Source: Parapedobacter deserti (lineage in GTDB: Bacteria; Bacteroidota; Bacteroidia; Sphingobacteriales; Sphingobacteriaceae). From it: a DNA stretch of 64,000 nt. Of the stretch, positions 27,583 to 36,425 are shown piece by piece (positions within the stretch are counted from its first letter, which is position 1; each line of letters starts with the position of its first letter). The position numbers were made by a program, and so were the translations under genes. The stretch covers positions 372,001-436,000 of the forward strand of contig NZ_JBHRTA010000009.1 in the NCBI RefSeq assembly GCF_042646065.1, written 5' to 3'. Under the pieces are notes generated by a model. That model saw only the letters and a program-made list of their open reading frames with translations. It was not told the origin of the DNA and ran no database searches.

Positions 27583-27637
27583 TGACTGGCTGAGGGTGTA
27601 CTGCAGTATTGTTAAAGTTTTGTAATTAATAATCGAA

Positions 27638-27672
27638 TTTGAGCAGTTATCTGATTTCTGTCATTAATTTTG
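27638..27672 (+). promoter_or_regulatory. sigma-A promoter of mqo
   Basis: TTTG (27638-27641), a 23-base spacer and TAATTTTG (27665-27672) form a Bacteroidota promoter, 16 bases before the mqo ATG. Confidence 0.6.
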
Positions 27673-27688
27673 TGGCAATTTTAGTGTA

Positions 27689-29206
27689 ATGGGTACAAGA
27701 AGGAAAAGAAACGCCGAAGAGGTAGATGTTATTTTGATAGGCGCGGGTATCATGAGCGCCACATTGGGAACGTTGATTAACGAATTGCATCCCAGTGCTA
27801 ACATCGAAATTTTTGAACGACTGGACGAGGTTGCCGCGGAGAGTTCTGACGCATGGAACAATGCGGGTACAGGGCATTCCGCGCTCTGTGAATTGAACTA
27901 TACCCCACAGCGGCCTGATGGGTCGGTGGATATTACTAAGGCTATCAAAATCGCCGAAGCGTTTGAACTCTCTAAAGAGTTTTGGTCATATCTGATTGCT
28001 AATAAGCTGATAGAACGCCCCGAAAGTTTTATTCGCAGTGTTCCGCATATGAGCTTGGTATTTGGCAAAGAGAATGTGTCCTTTCTCCGCAAACGCTACG
28101 AAACCATGCGCGATCACCACCTGTTTCACGGCATGGAGTATACGGAAAATCATGATGTGCTCAGACAATGGGTCCCGCTAGTTATGGAAGGACGTAACGC
28201 TGATGAAGAGCTCGCGGCGACCAAAATTGATATCGGGACCGATGTGAATTTCGGTGCCCTGACGCGATCGCTGTTTCTTCATCTGATGCAGAAGGACGGC
28301 GTAAAGCTCCGCTTAGCACATGAGGTGCGCGATATCGAGCGGGCAGCCAATGGGCGCTGGGTGGTTACGGTCAAAAACCTTACTACCGATAAAAAGCGGA
28401 CAGTATCTGCAAAGTTTGTATTCATTGGTGCTGGCGGCGGTTCGTTGCTATTACTTGAAAAATCGGGAATACCGGAAGCCAAGGGGTTCGGCGGATTTCC
28501 AGTCAGTGGGCAATGGCTAAAATGCACAAATCCGGAGGTAATCGCCAAACATCACGCCAAAGTATACGGCAAAGCCGCCGTAGGATCACCCCCGATGTCT
28601 GTGCCGCATCTCGATACGCGAGTCATTGATGGAAAAACAGCGCTGCTTTTCGGACCTTATGCAGGGTTCTCTACCAAATTCCTTAAAAACGGATCTTGGC
28701 TTGATTTGCCGGCGTCCATCAAATTTAACAACATCCGCCCCATGCTTGCCGCAGGGATGGACAACCTCCCATTGACTAAGTACCTGATCAACCAAGTGCG
28801 GCAAAGCCCCGAAGATCGGCTGGCTGTATTAAAGGAATATGTGCCCACCGCGCGCAGGGAAGATTGGGAACTTGAAGTTGCAGGACAACGGGTGCAAGTA
28901 ATTAAGAAGGATGAAAAGCATGGTGGTATACTTGAATTCGGCACCGAGGTGGTTAGCAGCGCCGATGGTTCGATCGCCGCATTGTTGGGTGCATCACCAG
29001 GCGCATCTACGTCCGTTTCCATTATGATCGATCTGCTGGCCCGGTGTTTTCCTGAGCGCGCAAAGACCGCGCAATACCTGAGCAAATTGCGTGAGATGGT
29101 TCCTTCTTTTGGTCGGTCGCTTGCTTCCGATGAGCAACTGTGCTGGGAAACACGTGAACGCTCAGCAACAATCCTGAAGCTGGAAGGCGCGCTTGAATCG
29201 GTCTGA
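27689..29206 (+). CDS. mqo: malate:quinone oxidoreductase
   Basis: Peripheral membrane FAD enzyme that oxidises malate to oxaloacetate and reduces quinone, the irreversible alternative to malate dehydrogenase in the TCA cycle. The 505-residue protein has the FAD loop LIGAGIMSATLG (residues 16-27), the Mqo signature SDAWNNAGTGHSALCELNY, and GASPGASTSVSIM near the C terminus. The stop overlaps the start of pnuC by one base (TGATG), so translation of the two is probably coupled. Confidence 0.96.
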   Translation: MGTRRKRNAEEVDVILIGAGIMSATLGTLINELHPSANIEIFERLDEVAAESSDAWNNAGTGHSALCELNYTPQRPDGSVDITKAIKIAEAFELSKEFWSYLIANKLIERPESFIRSVPHMSLVFGKENVSFLRKRYETMRDHHLFHGMEYTENHDVLRQWVPLVMEGRNADEELAATKIDIGTDVNFGALTRSLFLHLMQKDGVKLRLAHEVRDIERAANGRWVVTVKNLTTDKKRTVSAKFVFIGAGGGSLLLLEKSGIPEAKGFGGFPVSGQWLKCTNPEVIAKHHAKVYGKAAVGSPPMSVPHLDTRVIDGKTALLFGPYAGFSTKFLKNGSWLDLPASIKFNNIRPMLAAGMDNLPLTKYLINQVRQSPEDRLAVLKEYVPTARREDWELEVAGQRVQVIKKDEKHGGILEFGTEVVSSADGSIAALLGASPGASTSVSIMIDLLARCFPERAKTAQYLSKLREMVPSFGRSLASDEQLCWETRERSATILKLEGALESV

Positions 29207-29859
29207 TGGTTTCGTGCCTCGCATTTATCGCCGACTGGGCCGGCGAATTGGGCCGCCAACTAGCCGCTACGCCCCTACTGCATTGGATAGGGGTGGCCTG
29301 CGGTGTGATCCAGGTGTTGTTAGCGAAAGCGAATAGGCTGCTGCTGTATCCTTTCGGAATAGCGAGCGTATTGATTACCATTTACGTGTTATATGAGGCG
29401 GGGCTGTATGCCGAAATCTTACTAAACCTGTATTACCTTGTGATGAGCATCTATGGTTGGCTATATTGGGCTTCACGGATTGGTGAAGCACCGGTGAAAG
29501 CCAGCTATTCGACGATAAACGAATGGCTCATTACCGTCATAATTGTGGCAGTAGGTTTTCCGGCGCTATACTATGCGCTGATTTATTTCACTGATTCGAC
29601 CGTTCCGGTATGGGATGCCTGGGTAAGTGCCACGGCCTGGGCGGGTATGTGGCTGCTAGCCAAACGGAAAATAGAAAATTGGTTATTGCTCAATATCAGC
29701 AACGCGTTCGCTGTTCCGCTTTTAGCATATAAAGGACTCTACTTGTATGCGCTGCTGACTTTATTTTTGTTTATTGTGGCCGTTTTCGGTTATTTCGAAT
29801 GGCGGCGCATCATTAACCGGGAAAGACAACTGCAGTTTGATGAAAGAAGTCACGGATAA
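29206..29859 (+). CDS. pnuC: PnuC-family nicotinamide riboside/vitamin transporter
   Basis: Inner-membrane facilitator of 217 residues with about seven hydrophobic helices and the family stretch NLYYLVMSIYGWLYW. PnuC proteins import nicotinamide riboside for NAD salvage, while relatives in this phylum (PnuT type) may take thiamine; no TPP riboswitch is seen upstream, so nicotinamide riboside is the default guess. It overlaps mqo by one base and the flavoprotein gene by 20 bases. The window also has pncB, another NAD-salvage gene, 10 kb away. Confidence 0.88.
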   Translation: MVSCLAFIADWAGELGRQLAATPLLHWIGVACGVIQVLLAKANRLLLYPFGIASVLITIYVLYEAGLYAEILLNLYYLVMSIYGWLYWASRIGEAPVKASYSTINEWLITVIIVAVGFPALYYALIYFTDSTVPVWDAWVSATAWAGMWLLAKRKIENWLLLNISNAFAVPLLAYKGLYLYALLTLFLFIVAVFGYFEWRRIINRERQLQFDERSHG

Positions 29860-30904
29860 TCCAATATTGTCAGTGTCCGCCCGAGACGTCGAATGGCTGC
29901 GCAGTTTTTCAGCCGAGGCTGAGGCGACAGGTCAGCTCACAGATGATCAACTCGCCATTATCTACGACAAGCGATGGTTTAAACTGTTTGTGCCCCGTGC
30001 TCTGGGCGGCTTAGAGTTGACCTTGCCTGATGGTGTGCGCCTTGAGGAGGAGTTAGCACGGATAGATGGCAGTTTAGGGTGGACGGTCACGCTCTGCGCA
30101 GGGGCAAACATGTTTGTAGGCTTCATGGATCAGTCGATTGCCCCGGCGATTTTCTCAGGTAGGGAGGTATGTTTGGGCGGAAGCGGACAGCCGTCGGGCA
30201 GGGCGGTGATCGGCAATGGCGGGTTTAAGATCTCCGGAACATGGAATTATGCCACTGGAGCACCCCATCTCACCCATTTCACTGCAAACTGTGTCCTTGA
30301 GCGGAATGGCGAAGTGTTGGTGGATCAAGGTGGCAACCCTGTGATTTCCTCCTTTTTCTTTCCGCGCGACCATGTCAGGATTAAGGAGGACTGGAATGCG
30401 TTTGGACTAACGGCCACGGCCAGTCACTCGTTTACGGTAGATACTTTATGGGTAAACGAGTCTCAGGCGTTTGTTATCGCACCGGATAAGGCTACGCTTG
30501 ACCATCCTATTTATCGATATCCGTTTCTCCAGTTAGCGGAGGCTACGTTGGCAGCGAACACGTTGGGCATGGCACAGCATTTTTTAGCATGTGCCACCAC
30601 TATCGGTTCATCGGTGCCAGCCGACCTACTGTACAACGGCGGTAGGAGGTTGATTAAAGCACGTACATTATTCTATGCTGCCCTCGATGCATCTTGGGAT
30701 GAATTGTTGCACAATGATATAATATCTCCGCCCGCGTTGCAAGCGGTAAGCGACCAAAGCAGAGCGGTGGTAAGCACGTCCCGGGAGGAGGTCGTGAGGG
30801 TATATCCGCTCCTGGGCTTGATTGCCGCAGATGGTTCCAGCGAGATCAACCGGATTTGGCGGGATATGTTTACCGCGAGCCAGCATAGTCTCCTCCGTTC
30901 ATAG
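29840..30904 (+). CDS. acyl-CoA dehydrogenase-fold flavoprotein (class D hydroxylase-like)
   Basis: A 354-residue protein of the acyl-CoA dehydrogenase superfamily: helical N domain (residues 10-105), middle beta domain with the FAD/substrate stretch ISGTWNYATGAPH (about 127-139), and a helical C domain resembling the type-2 C terminus found in two-component flavin monooxygenases (HpaB/DszC-like). The general base of true acyl-CoA dehydrogenases is not evident, so a hydroxylase or desaturase role on a small molecule is as likely. The ATG at 29840 overlaps pnuC by 20 bases. Its 3' end overlaps the convergent lipoprotein gene by 35 bases. Confidence 0.82.
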   Translation: MKEVTDNPILSVSARDVEWLRSFSAEAEATGQLTDDQLAIIYDKRWFKLFVPRALGGLELTLPDGVRLEEELARIDGSLGWTVTLCAGANMFVGFMDQSIAPAIFSGREVCLGGSGQPSGRAVIGNGGFKISGTWNYATGAPHLTHFTANCVLERNGEVLVDQGGNPVISSFFFPRDHVRIKEDWNAFGLTATASHSFTVDTLWVNESQAFVIAPDKATLDHPIYRYPFLQLAEATLAANTLGMAQHFLACATTIGSSVPADLLYNGGRRLIKARTLFYAALDASWDELLHNDIISPPALQAVSDQSRAVVSTSREEVVRVYPLLGLIAADGSSEINRIWRDMFTASQHSLLRS

Positions 30905-31367
30905 TGACGCAATCTATGGGTTCGTAAACTACAGAAAAGCTGCTGGTGTCTACGGTGAGCTGACGGCCGGTCAGCGGATCAACTACGAATGGCTTCTGTA
31001 TTAGCTTCCCGTTTCGTAAGGCGAAAACCACACGCAGGGTATCTTGCATGCCTTCCTGCGCGAAGGTCCATACGAGGTCTAATACCCCGTTATCCAATGT
31101 TCCCAAAACCGTGCCGCGCCGGGCGTCTTTTTTTTGAGGGATGACATTGTATATTCCACTGACTGTTTCGTCGCGGATAACTAATTGGATAAATGATGAA
31201 TCCTGCTGCGCTGTTCCGTCCAGCCGTAGGAAGCAGTTCTTTTGTTCATGGTTGGTCGTCTGCATACGGTCGTTTTGAGCGGTCTCTTGGCCCTGATTTC
31301 GAGTCGAAGTCTGATTGCAGGAGAATAGCATGGCGCATAATGCGATGGTAATGTAATGTCGTTTCAT
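30870..31367 (-). CDS. hypothetical lipoprotein
   Basis: A 165-residue predicted lipoprotein: signal MKRHYITIALCAMLFSC with lipobox LFSC (Cys17), then a Gln/Asn/Thr-rich linker and a compact beta-rich domain (residues about 45-150). I do not recognise a named family; short lipoproteins of this kind are common in Sphingobacteriaceae. Its 3' end overlaps the flavoprotein gene on the other strand by 35 bases. Confidence 0.78.
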   Translation of the reverse strand: MKRHYITIALCAMLFSCNQTSTRNQGQETAQNDRMQTTNHEQKNCFLRLDGTAQQDSSFIQLVIRDETVSGIYNVIPQKKDARRGTVLGTLDNGVLDLVWTFAQEGMQDTLRVVFALRNGKLIQKPFVVDPLTGRQLTVDTSSFSVVYEPIDCVTMNGGDYAGSR

Positions 31368-31487
31368 GGTCGATTGTTTTTTTATATCGCGTGTAAAGTG
31401 TAGAACAGTTAGTCCGGCGATAGGTTTTAGCCAATCAGCGACAGGTAGAAGGTGGTGAGGCTTATTCGAGCTCCGATGAAGATATAG

Positions 31488-31518
31488 TTGTGAAAAAACG
31501 GTGGGTTAGCTAAGTTTG
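31488..31518 (+). promoter_or_regulatory. sigma-A promoter upstream of the truncated DinB-like gene and ispE
   Basis: TTG (31488-31490), a 20-base spacer and TAAGTTTG (31511-31518) form one of the best promoter matches in the window, 24 bases before the ATG at 31543. Confidence 0.65.
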
Positions 31519-31542
31519 TAAGCAAAATAAATAGTAAACTTG

Positions 31543-31836
31543 ATGGATAGAAAATCAATCATACAGCGGTATTGGCAGCTGGCTATAGTATCGGACGGGT
31601 GGTATCTTCTGTATATGCATTTACTTAGCGGTATTGATGCGGCATTAGCTCGCTGGCAGCCCGAAGGTGTGTGGGAGAACACCATTTGGGAGACCGTAAC
31701 TCACATAACTCATTCCAAGGAACAATTTTTGCGTAGTGATGTGGTGAAAGGGAGCACACCGGACAGCTTATCCCTGTTCGCAAACTCAAAGAGTCTGGCC
31801 AACGCAGAAAGATTTTCTTTGGCATCGCAGATTTAG
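31543..31836 (+). pseudogene. truncated DinB-like protein
   Basis: A 97-residue product with the first two helices of a DinB/YfiT-like four-helix bundle (RYWQLAIVSDGWYLLYMHLL and VWENTIWETVTHITHSKEQFL, the latter with the usual metal-site His). DinB proteins are about 150-170 residues, so the last two helices are missing, and the tail after residue 75 looks random. No other frame restores homology in the short gap before ispE (four bases after the stop), so this is probably a remnant, kept because it lies between a good promoter and ispE. A short functional variant cannot be excluded. Confidence 0.5.
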
Positions 31837-31840
31837 GCCG

Positions 31841-32662
31841 ATGATTACATTTGCTAATGCCAAAATCAACATTGGCTTACAGGTCCTGCAACGGCGGGAT
31901 GATGGCTACCACGACCTGGAAACGGTGTTTTATCCCGTGAAGATTTACGATGTGTTGGAGGTGGTTGAGGCGAAGTCTGTTCGGTTCATTTCATCGGGGT
32001 TGCTCATTCCGGGGGATTGTCAGGATAACCTTTGCTTAAAAGCTTACCGGTTGCTGAAAACTGCATATGACTTACCTCCTGTAGAAATTTATTTGCATAA
32101 GACCATACCTATCGGAGCTGGACTTGGCGGCGGATCAGCGGACGCCGCATTTCTGTTAAAATTGCTCAATACAATGTTTGCCCTAGGAATGGGGGAAGCC
32201 GAGCTGATGAATTTTGCCCGGCGTTTAGGTTCGGATTGCGCATTCTTCATCAGGAATACGCCAGTGCTGGCAACGGGGATCGGCGATGTTTTCCAGAGCG
32301 TTCAGCTTGATCTCTCGTCCTACCATATCGTACTGGTGAAACCTGACGTACACATTTCGACGGCAACGGCATACGGCACGGTAATGCCTAACCCAACTGG
32401 TCGGCAGCTGGCATCAGCCCTCTCGCTGCCAATAGCGGAATGGCACCATGCAGTTTTTAATGATTTTGAAGCTGGAGTTTTTGCCCGGCACCCTGGCATT
32501 GGGGCGTTAAAGGATTTATTATATCGAAGCGGAGCGGTGTATGCTGCTATGAGCGGCAGTGGTTCATCCGTATACGGATTGTTCGAAGACAAACCTGTTT
32601 TGTCGGGATTGAATCCAGCGTATGAGGTGTTTTATATCGACAACTCCGATCTGCAATGGTAG
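31841..32662 (+). CDS. ispE: 4-diphosphocytidyl-2-C-methyl-D-erythritol kinase
   Basis: GHMP-family kinase of the MEP isoprenoid pathway that phosphorylates the 2-hydroxyl of CDP-methylerythritol. The 273-residue protein has the substrate start FANAKINIGLQVLQRRDDGYH, the ATP-binding glycine loop PIGAGLGGGSADAAF (90-104) and the third GHMP motif AAMSGSGSSVYGLF. Length is normal for the family. It follows the DinB remnant by four bases and overlaps the next gene by seven, so one transcript is likely. Confidence 0.96.
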   Translation: MITFANAKINIGLQVLQRRDDGYHDLETVFYPVKIYDVLEVVEAKSVRFISSGLLIPGDCQDNLCLKAYRLLKTAYDLPPVEIYLHKTIPIGAGLGGGSADAAFLLKLLNTMFALGMGEAELMNFARRLGSDCAFFIRNTPVLATGIGDVFQSVQLDLSSYHIVLVKPDVHISTATAYGTVMPNPTGRQLASALSLPIAEWHHAVFNDFEAGVFARHPGIGALKDLLYRSGAVYAAMSGSGSSVYGLFEDKPVLSGLNPAYEVFYIDNSDLQW

Positions 32663-33180
32663 CCTTTGAAGCGAAAATATTGAAATCGGACTCGCACGGC
32701 GCAGCGATGATAGGATGGGCGTATATCAACGTCCCACATGCGATTGCGCAGCAGCTGAAACCTGATTACAAACAGCCCTACCGTGTACGCGGCGAAATCG
32801 ATGGGTGTACGTTTTCGGGCCTTTCGCTGATGCCCAAGGGCCGGGGAGATTACATACTGGCCATCAACGGCAACATGCGGAAGGCGCTGGGCAAGGGGGT
32901 GGGGGATCTGCTGTTTCTCCGCCTGGAAGAAGATAAAGATTTTATAATTGAAGTGCCGGAAGATCTGGAAATTTGTTTCCTGAATGATGAGGCCGATCTG
33001 ATGGAACGGTTCATGGCGCTGACCAAATCACACCGAAACTACTTTATTAAGTATATTAACGAAGCCAAAACGGAATTGACACGGACGAAGCGGATCGCTA
33101 TGACCGTCGAAGCAATGGCCATGGGCTTGGATTTCGGAGCTATGATCAGGCTTGATAAAACGAGGAGGCAGAACAACTAG
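32656..33180 (+). CDS. DUF1905/YdeI (OmpD-associated) family protein
   Basis: A 174-residue cytoplasmic protein: the N-terminal DUF1905 barrel (residues about 5-95, with FSGLSLMPKGRGDYILAING split around it) and a C-terminal YdeI/OmdA-type helical region (residues about 115-165: LMERFMALTKSHRNYFIKYI, KTELTRTKRIAMTVEAMAMG). Proteins of this family are linked to bacteriocin protection in enterobacteria, but their biochemical role is not known. Its start overlaps the end of ispE by seven bases. Confidence 0.85.
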   Translation: MVAFEAKILKSDSHGAAMIGWAYINVPHAIAQQLKPDYKQPYRVRGEIDGCTFSGLSLMPKGRGDYILAINGNMRKALGKGVGDLLFLRLEEDKDFIIEVPEDLEICFLNDEADLMERFMALTKSHRNYFIKYINEAKTELTRTKRIAMTVEAMAMGLDFGAMIRLDKTRRQNN

Positions 33181-33226
33181 CCAGCCGAATGGGCGATGTT
33201 TTGACTACCAGCAGTGACCGCGAGCG

Positions 33227-34126
33227 TTATGACCGGGGGTGATACTGGGTAATCACCGCGTGGAGGTATTCCCGGTCGACATGTGTATAAATCTCTGTGG
33301 TGGTAATGCTTTCATGTCCGAGCATTTCCTGTACCGCACGCAGATCGGCACCTCCTTCCACAAGGTGACTGGCAAAGGAATGGCGAAACGTGTGCGGGCT
33401 GATTTTCTTTTTCAATCCGATGGATTTAGCCAGTTCCTTAATAATGATAAACACCATCACGCGGGTAAGTGGCGAACCTCTTCGGTTGAGGAATACAAAA
33501 TTGTCTTGTCCGGAGTTGATTTTTTGGTGTATGCGAACCTCGTCCAAATAAATTCGAAGATATTTAATCGCTTGTGCCCCGATGGGTACTAGGCGTTCCT
33601 TGCTTCCTTTTCCCTCTACCTTAATAAATTCGACGTCGAGGAACAGGTTGGAGACCTTAAGTCCCACCAACTCGCTAACTCGCAGTCCGCAACCATACAA
33701 TACTTCCAGCATGGCTTTGTTGCGCATCCCCTCGGGCGTTGATAGGTCGATGGCGGCGATTAGTTTATCTATTTCGGTTACGTTGAGCACATCGGGAATC
33801 TTGCGTCCTAATCGAGGCGGCTGAATGAGCGCCGTGGGGTTTTCAATCAGCCCGTGTTCCAGGCTCAGATATACATAAAACGTTTTGATGCCGGATAATA
33901 TACGTGCCTGGGAATGAGCCGAAAGACCGAATCCATTGATCCACACTAAAAAATCCTGCAACTGTTGGGTAGTTATTTCGTTCGGTGGGATTCCCTGCAG
34001 TTCGGCAAATTGGCGGAGCTTCGCCATGTCGTTGAGGTAGGCTTCCACCGTGTTAGCCGACATGGCACGCTCCATCCGGAGATAGTGCGTGAAATCGTTG
34101 ATGGCGGCGTTCCAATCCATTTGCAA
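33227..34126 (-). CDS. xerD: site-specific tyrosine recombinase XerD
   Basis: Chromosome-dimer resolution recombinase of 299 residues. The N-terminal SAM-like core-binding domain (5-92) is followed by the catalytic domain, with all conserved residues visible: Arg149 (GCGLRVSEL), Lys173 (GKGSKER), His245 and Arg248 (PHTFRHSFASHL), His271 (LGHESITTTEIY) and Tyr280. It is chromosomal housekeeping rather than part of a mobile element: length, lack of flanking repeats and the neighbouring ribE and lnt all fit. It is read in the same direction as ribE, 19 bases downstream of it. Confidence 0.93.
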   Translation of the reverse strand: MQMDWNAAINDFTHYLRMERAMSANTVEAYLNDMAKLRQFAELQGIPPNEITTQQLQDFLVWINGFGLSAHSQARILSGIKTFYVYLSLEHGLIENPTALIQPPRLGRKIPDVLNVTEIDKLIAAIDLSTPEGMRNKAMLEVLYGCGLRVSELVGLKVSNLFLDVEFIKVEGKGSKERLVPIGAQAIKYLRIYLDEVRIHQKINSGQDNFVFLNRRGSPLTRVMVFIIIKELAKSIGLKKKISPHTFRHSFASHLVEGGADLRAVQEMLGHESITTTEIYTHVDREYLHAVITQYHPRS

Positions 34127-34145
34127 TGTTCGGCCCCAAAACGGA

Positions 34146-34736
34146 TTATTGCTTTAATTCCATGATCCGTGCGACATATTTCCCGATGATGTCAAACTCG
34201 AGATTAACGTCGTCGCCTGGTTTCACTTGGTTGAGGTTGGTGTTTTCAAAGGTGTATGGAATAATGGCTACAGAAAACCGGTTGTGCCCAGCGTTTACTA
34301 CCGTCAAGCTGATCCCGTTTACAGTGATAGAACCTTTTTCTACCGTAATATTGCTTCCAGCGCGTTCATATTCGAAGGTATATAGCCAGCTTCCACGCTG
34401 GTCAACGACGGAGGTACATTTTGCGGTTTGGTCTACGTGCCCCTGCACAATGTGTCCGTCCAGTCGGTCGCCGATCTTGGTACAGCGTTCCAGGTTTACG
34501 GGGCTCCCGACCTGAAGACAGCCCAAATTACTTTTTTCCAAGGTCTCTGCGATGGCTGTCACTGTATGTTCACCGGGTGACAAAGCCACCACTGTGAGGC
34601 AAACGCCGTTGTGAGAAACACTTTGGTCAATCTTCAGTTCGTCCGATAAAGCGGAGGCCACCGTAATGTGTAGGTTCCCGGCTTCCTGCCGGATATGCGT
34701 TACGGTGCCGATGGTTTCGATGATGCCTGTGAACAT
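34146..34736 (-). CDS. ribE: riboflavin synthase alpha chain
   Basis: Trimeric enzyme that dismutates two 6,7-dimethyl-8-ribityllumazines to riboflavin. The 196-residue protein has two lumazine-binding repeats, each with an MFTGIIE/IVQGHVD start and SHNGVCLTV or VNGISLTVV sequences. The ATG at 34736 gives the canonical N terminus MFTGIIETIGTV; the frame extends 16 codons further without similarity. No FMN riboswitch is evident upstream. It lies between lnt and xerD, all read leftward. Confidence 0.95.
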   Translation of the reverse strand: MFTGIIETIGTVTHIRQEAGNLHITVASALSDELKIDQSVSHNGVCLTVVALSPGEHTVTAIAETLEKSNLGCLQVGSPVNLERCTKIGDRLDGHIVQGHVDQTAKCTSVVDQRGSWLYTFEYERAGSNITVEKGSITVNGISLTVVNAGHNRFSVAIIPYTFENTNLNQVKPGDDVNLEFDIIGKYVARIMELKQ

Positions 34737-34788
34737 TTTTACGCTGATTTGGAGTCCGGAAACGGAAGTCAGAGACCGGAGCACAAAG

Positions 34789-36423
34789 TTAGCGAATTTT
34801 TTTTCCTTTCTTGAATGAGAGCAAGAGGAGAATGCTCAACGCAAGTCCACCGGCGCATCCGGCAAAGGCGAAGTAATCACCTGTTTTGACATAGGGTGTG
34901 ATTTCTTCATTAAGGTTAATGTCCTGTATGAGTGCAGCAGGCTCCCACCACCCGGTTCTTTGCACCACATCGCCACGTTGATTGATGAAAGCGGAAATGC
35001 CTGTATTAGCCGACCGGGCGACCCATCGGCGGGTTTCGATAGCACGTAATTTAGCGTACGCCAAATGCTGGTCTTTGCCAGCGGTGTTTCCCCACCAGCC
35101 ATCGTTGGTAATCACTGCGATAAACTGTGCGCCCTGCTTGACATATTGCGCCACGTAATCACCCCATATCGATTCGTAGCAAATGACAGGAGCCGCTCCG
35201 ATACCGCTTTGTGCATAGAAGACGGACGGCTCATTCTGGCGCCCATACCCACCTGTGGTACCGCCGAAAGCGCTGAAGAGCGGTTTCATGAACGCCAGCG
35301 CACCGCCGAACGGGAACTGCTCAACACCGGCAACCAGCTTCGACTTATGGTAAAACTGAAGTTTTGGTGAATTTTCAATTAAGACCGCGGCATTGAACAC
35401 GTCTATATACGCGTCTCCCCATTTTCTTGCCGTCGGCGACGCCTGTTCGTCGAACAGGCGATAGCTTTCGATCCCCGATAAAATGTTTCCATTGCGGTAC
35501 GGAGCAAGGAACTGCTGCACCTTGCGGAACGCTGAATGTTGTAAGAATGTGTCTTCGTCATATCCAGGAGGTGGGGAAGCGATGGCTGTTTCCGGCCAAA
35601 TAAAAAACTCGGTGTTTGGTTGCGCAACAGACTCCGAGAGCCTAATGAGGTTGTCTAACTGCTCTTCGGGTGTGATGAAGGTGAATTTGCCGTAGGGGTC
35701 TACATTTGGCTGTACGACCACCACGCTGGAGGGATTGCTGTGTTCTTCATAAGTGAAATAGCGGTACAAGGACCATGCCGTGGGAATCAGCACCAGTGCA
35801 AGGAGTGCCATCGCCAATTTATTGCGGTGAGCATGTGGAAAGCCGTCCTTAATGGACAGTACAACAAGAAAGACAAAGATGTTAATTGCCCAGATCCACA
35901 CAGTGCCGCCATAGACGCCGGTATGTTCATACCACTGGATCAGCTGGTGGGCGTTTGCAAATCCGTTACCCAGCGTCATCCAAGGAAAAGCCAAATCCCA
36001 GCTTTGATGTAGGTACTCGTATGCAACCCAAAAGCACACCAAACCGATCAACGCAAGTCCGATCGGATACCGCTTGCGCAATTGGTAATACAGCCGGATG
36101 GCAAATCCCATCAGTACCGCAGACAAGCCAAACGGAATAATCGAGACCAGTGCGGCAACGTATACCGGCATGACTGCATTCATGGCATTGAATACCCAGT
36201 AGATAGAGGCCGTATTCCACACCAAACCCATAAGGCCGCCTAAGAAGAATACTTTAGTGCCTTTTTTTGGCGCATCGCTCCGCATGACAGACTCCAATGC
36301 TAGCAAAAGCGGTACAAAAGCAATCCAGAGAAGGGGAGCGGTGTAAGGAATAGGAGGCCACGCTAACCACAAAAGAAAAGCACTTAGCAAGGCTAAAAGG
36401 TAATTCTGAGCTGATTTATTCAC
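34789..36423 (-). CDS. lnt: apolipoprotein N-acyltransferase
   Basis: Inner-membrane enzyme that adds the third acyl chain to lipoproteins. The 544-residue protein has hydrophobic helices in residues 5-220 and a nitrilase-like periplasmic domain with the catalytic triad Glu278 (WPETAIASP), Lys362 (KSKLVAG) and Cys415 (ICYESIWGD). A last membrane helix is at the C terminus (FAFAGCAGGLALSILLLLSF). It fits the many predicted lipoproteins in this window. It starts two bases after the PH/SHOCT gene, indicating co-transcription. Confidence 0.95.
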   Translation of the reverse strand: MNKSAQNYLLALLSAFLLWLAWPPIPYTAPLLWIAFVPLLLALESVMRSDAPKKGTKVFFLGGLMGLVWNTASIYWVFNAMNAVMPVYVAALVSIIPFGLSAVLMGFAIRLYYQLRKRYPIGLALIGLVCFWVAYEYLHQSWDLAFPWMTLGNGFANAHQLIQWYEHTGVYGGTVWIWAINIFVFLVVLSIKDGFPHAHRNKLAMALLALVLIPTAWSLYRYFTYEEHSNPSSVVVVQPNVDPYGKFTFITPEEQLDNLIRLSESVAQPNTEFFIWPETAIASPPPGYDEDTFLQHSAFRKVQQFLAPYRNGNILSGIESYRLFDEQASPTARKWGDAYIDVFNAAVLIENSPKLQFYHKSKLVAGVEQFPFGGALAFMKPLFSAFGGTTGGYGRQNEPSVFYAQSGIGAAPVICYESIWGDYVAQYVKQGAQFIAVITNDGWWGNTAGKDQHLAYAKLRAIETRRWVARSANTGISAFINQRGDVVQRTGWWEPAALIQDINLNEEITPYVKTGDYFAFAGCAGGLALSILLLLSFKKGKKIR

Positions 36424-36425
36424 GA

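Noticed and set aside
33227..34126. Tyrosine recombinase as a sign of a mobile element
   Set aside because: Length, catalytic residues and housekeeping neighbours fit chromosomal XerD; no flanking direct repeats, tRNA insertion or cargo genes are seen.
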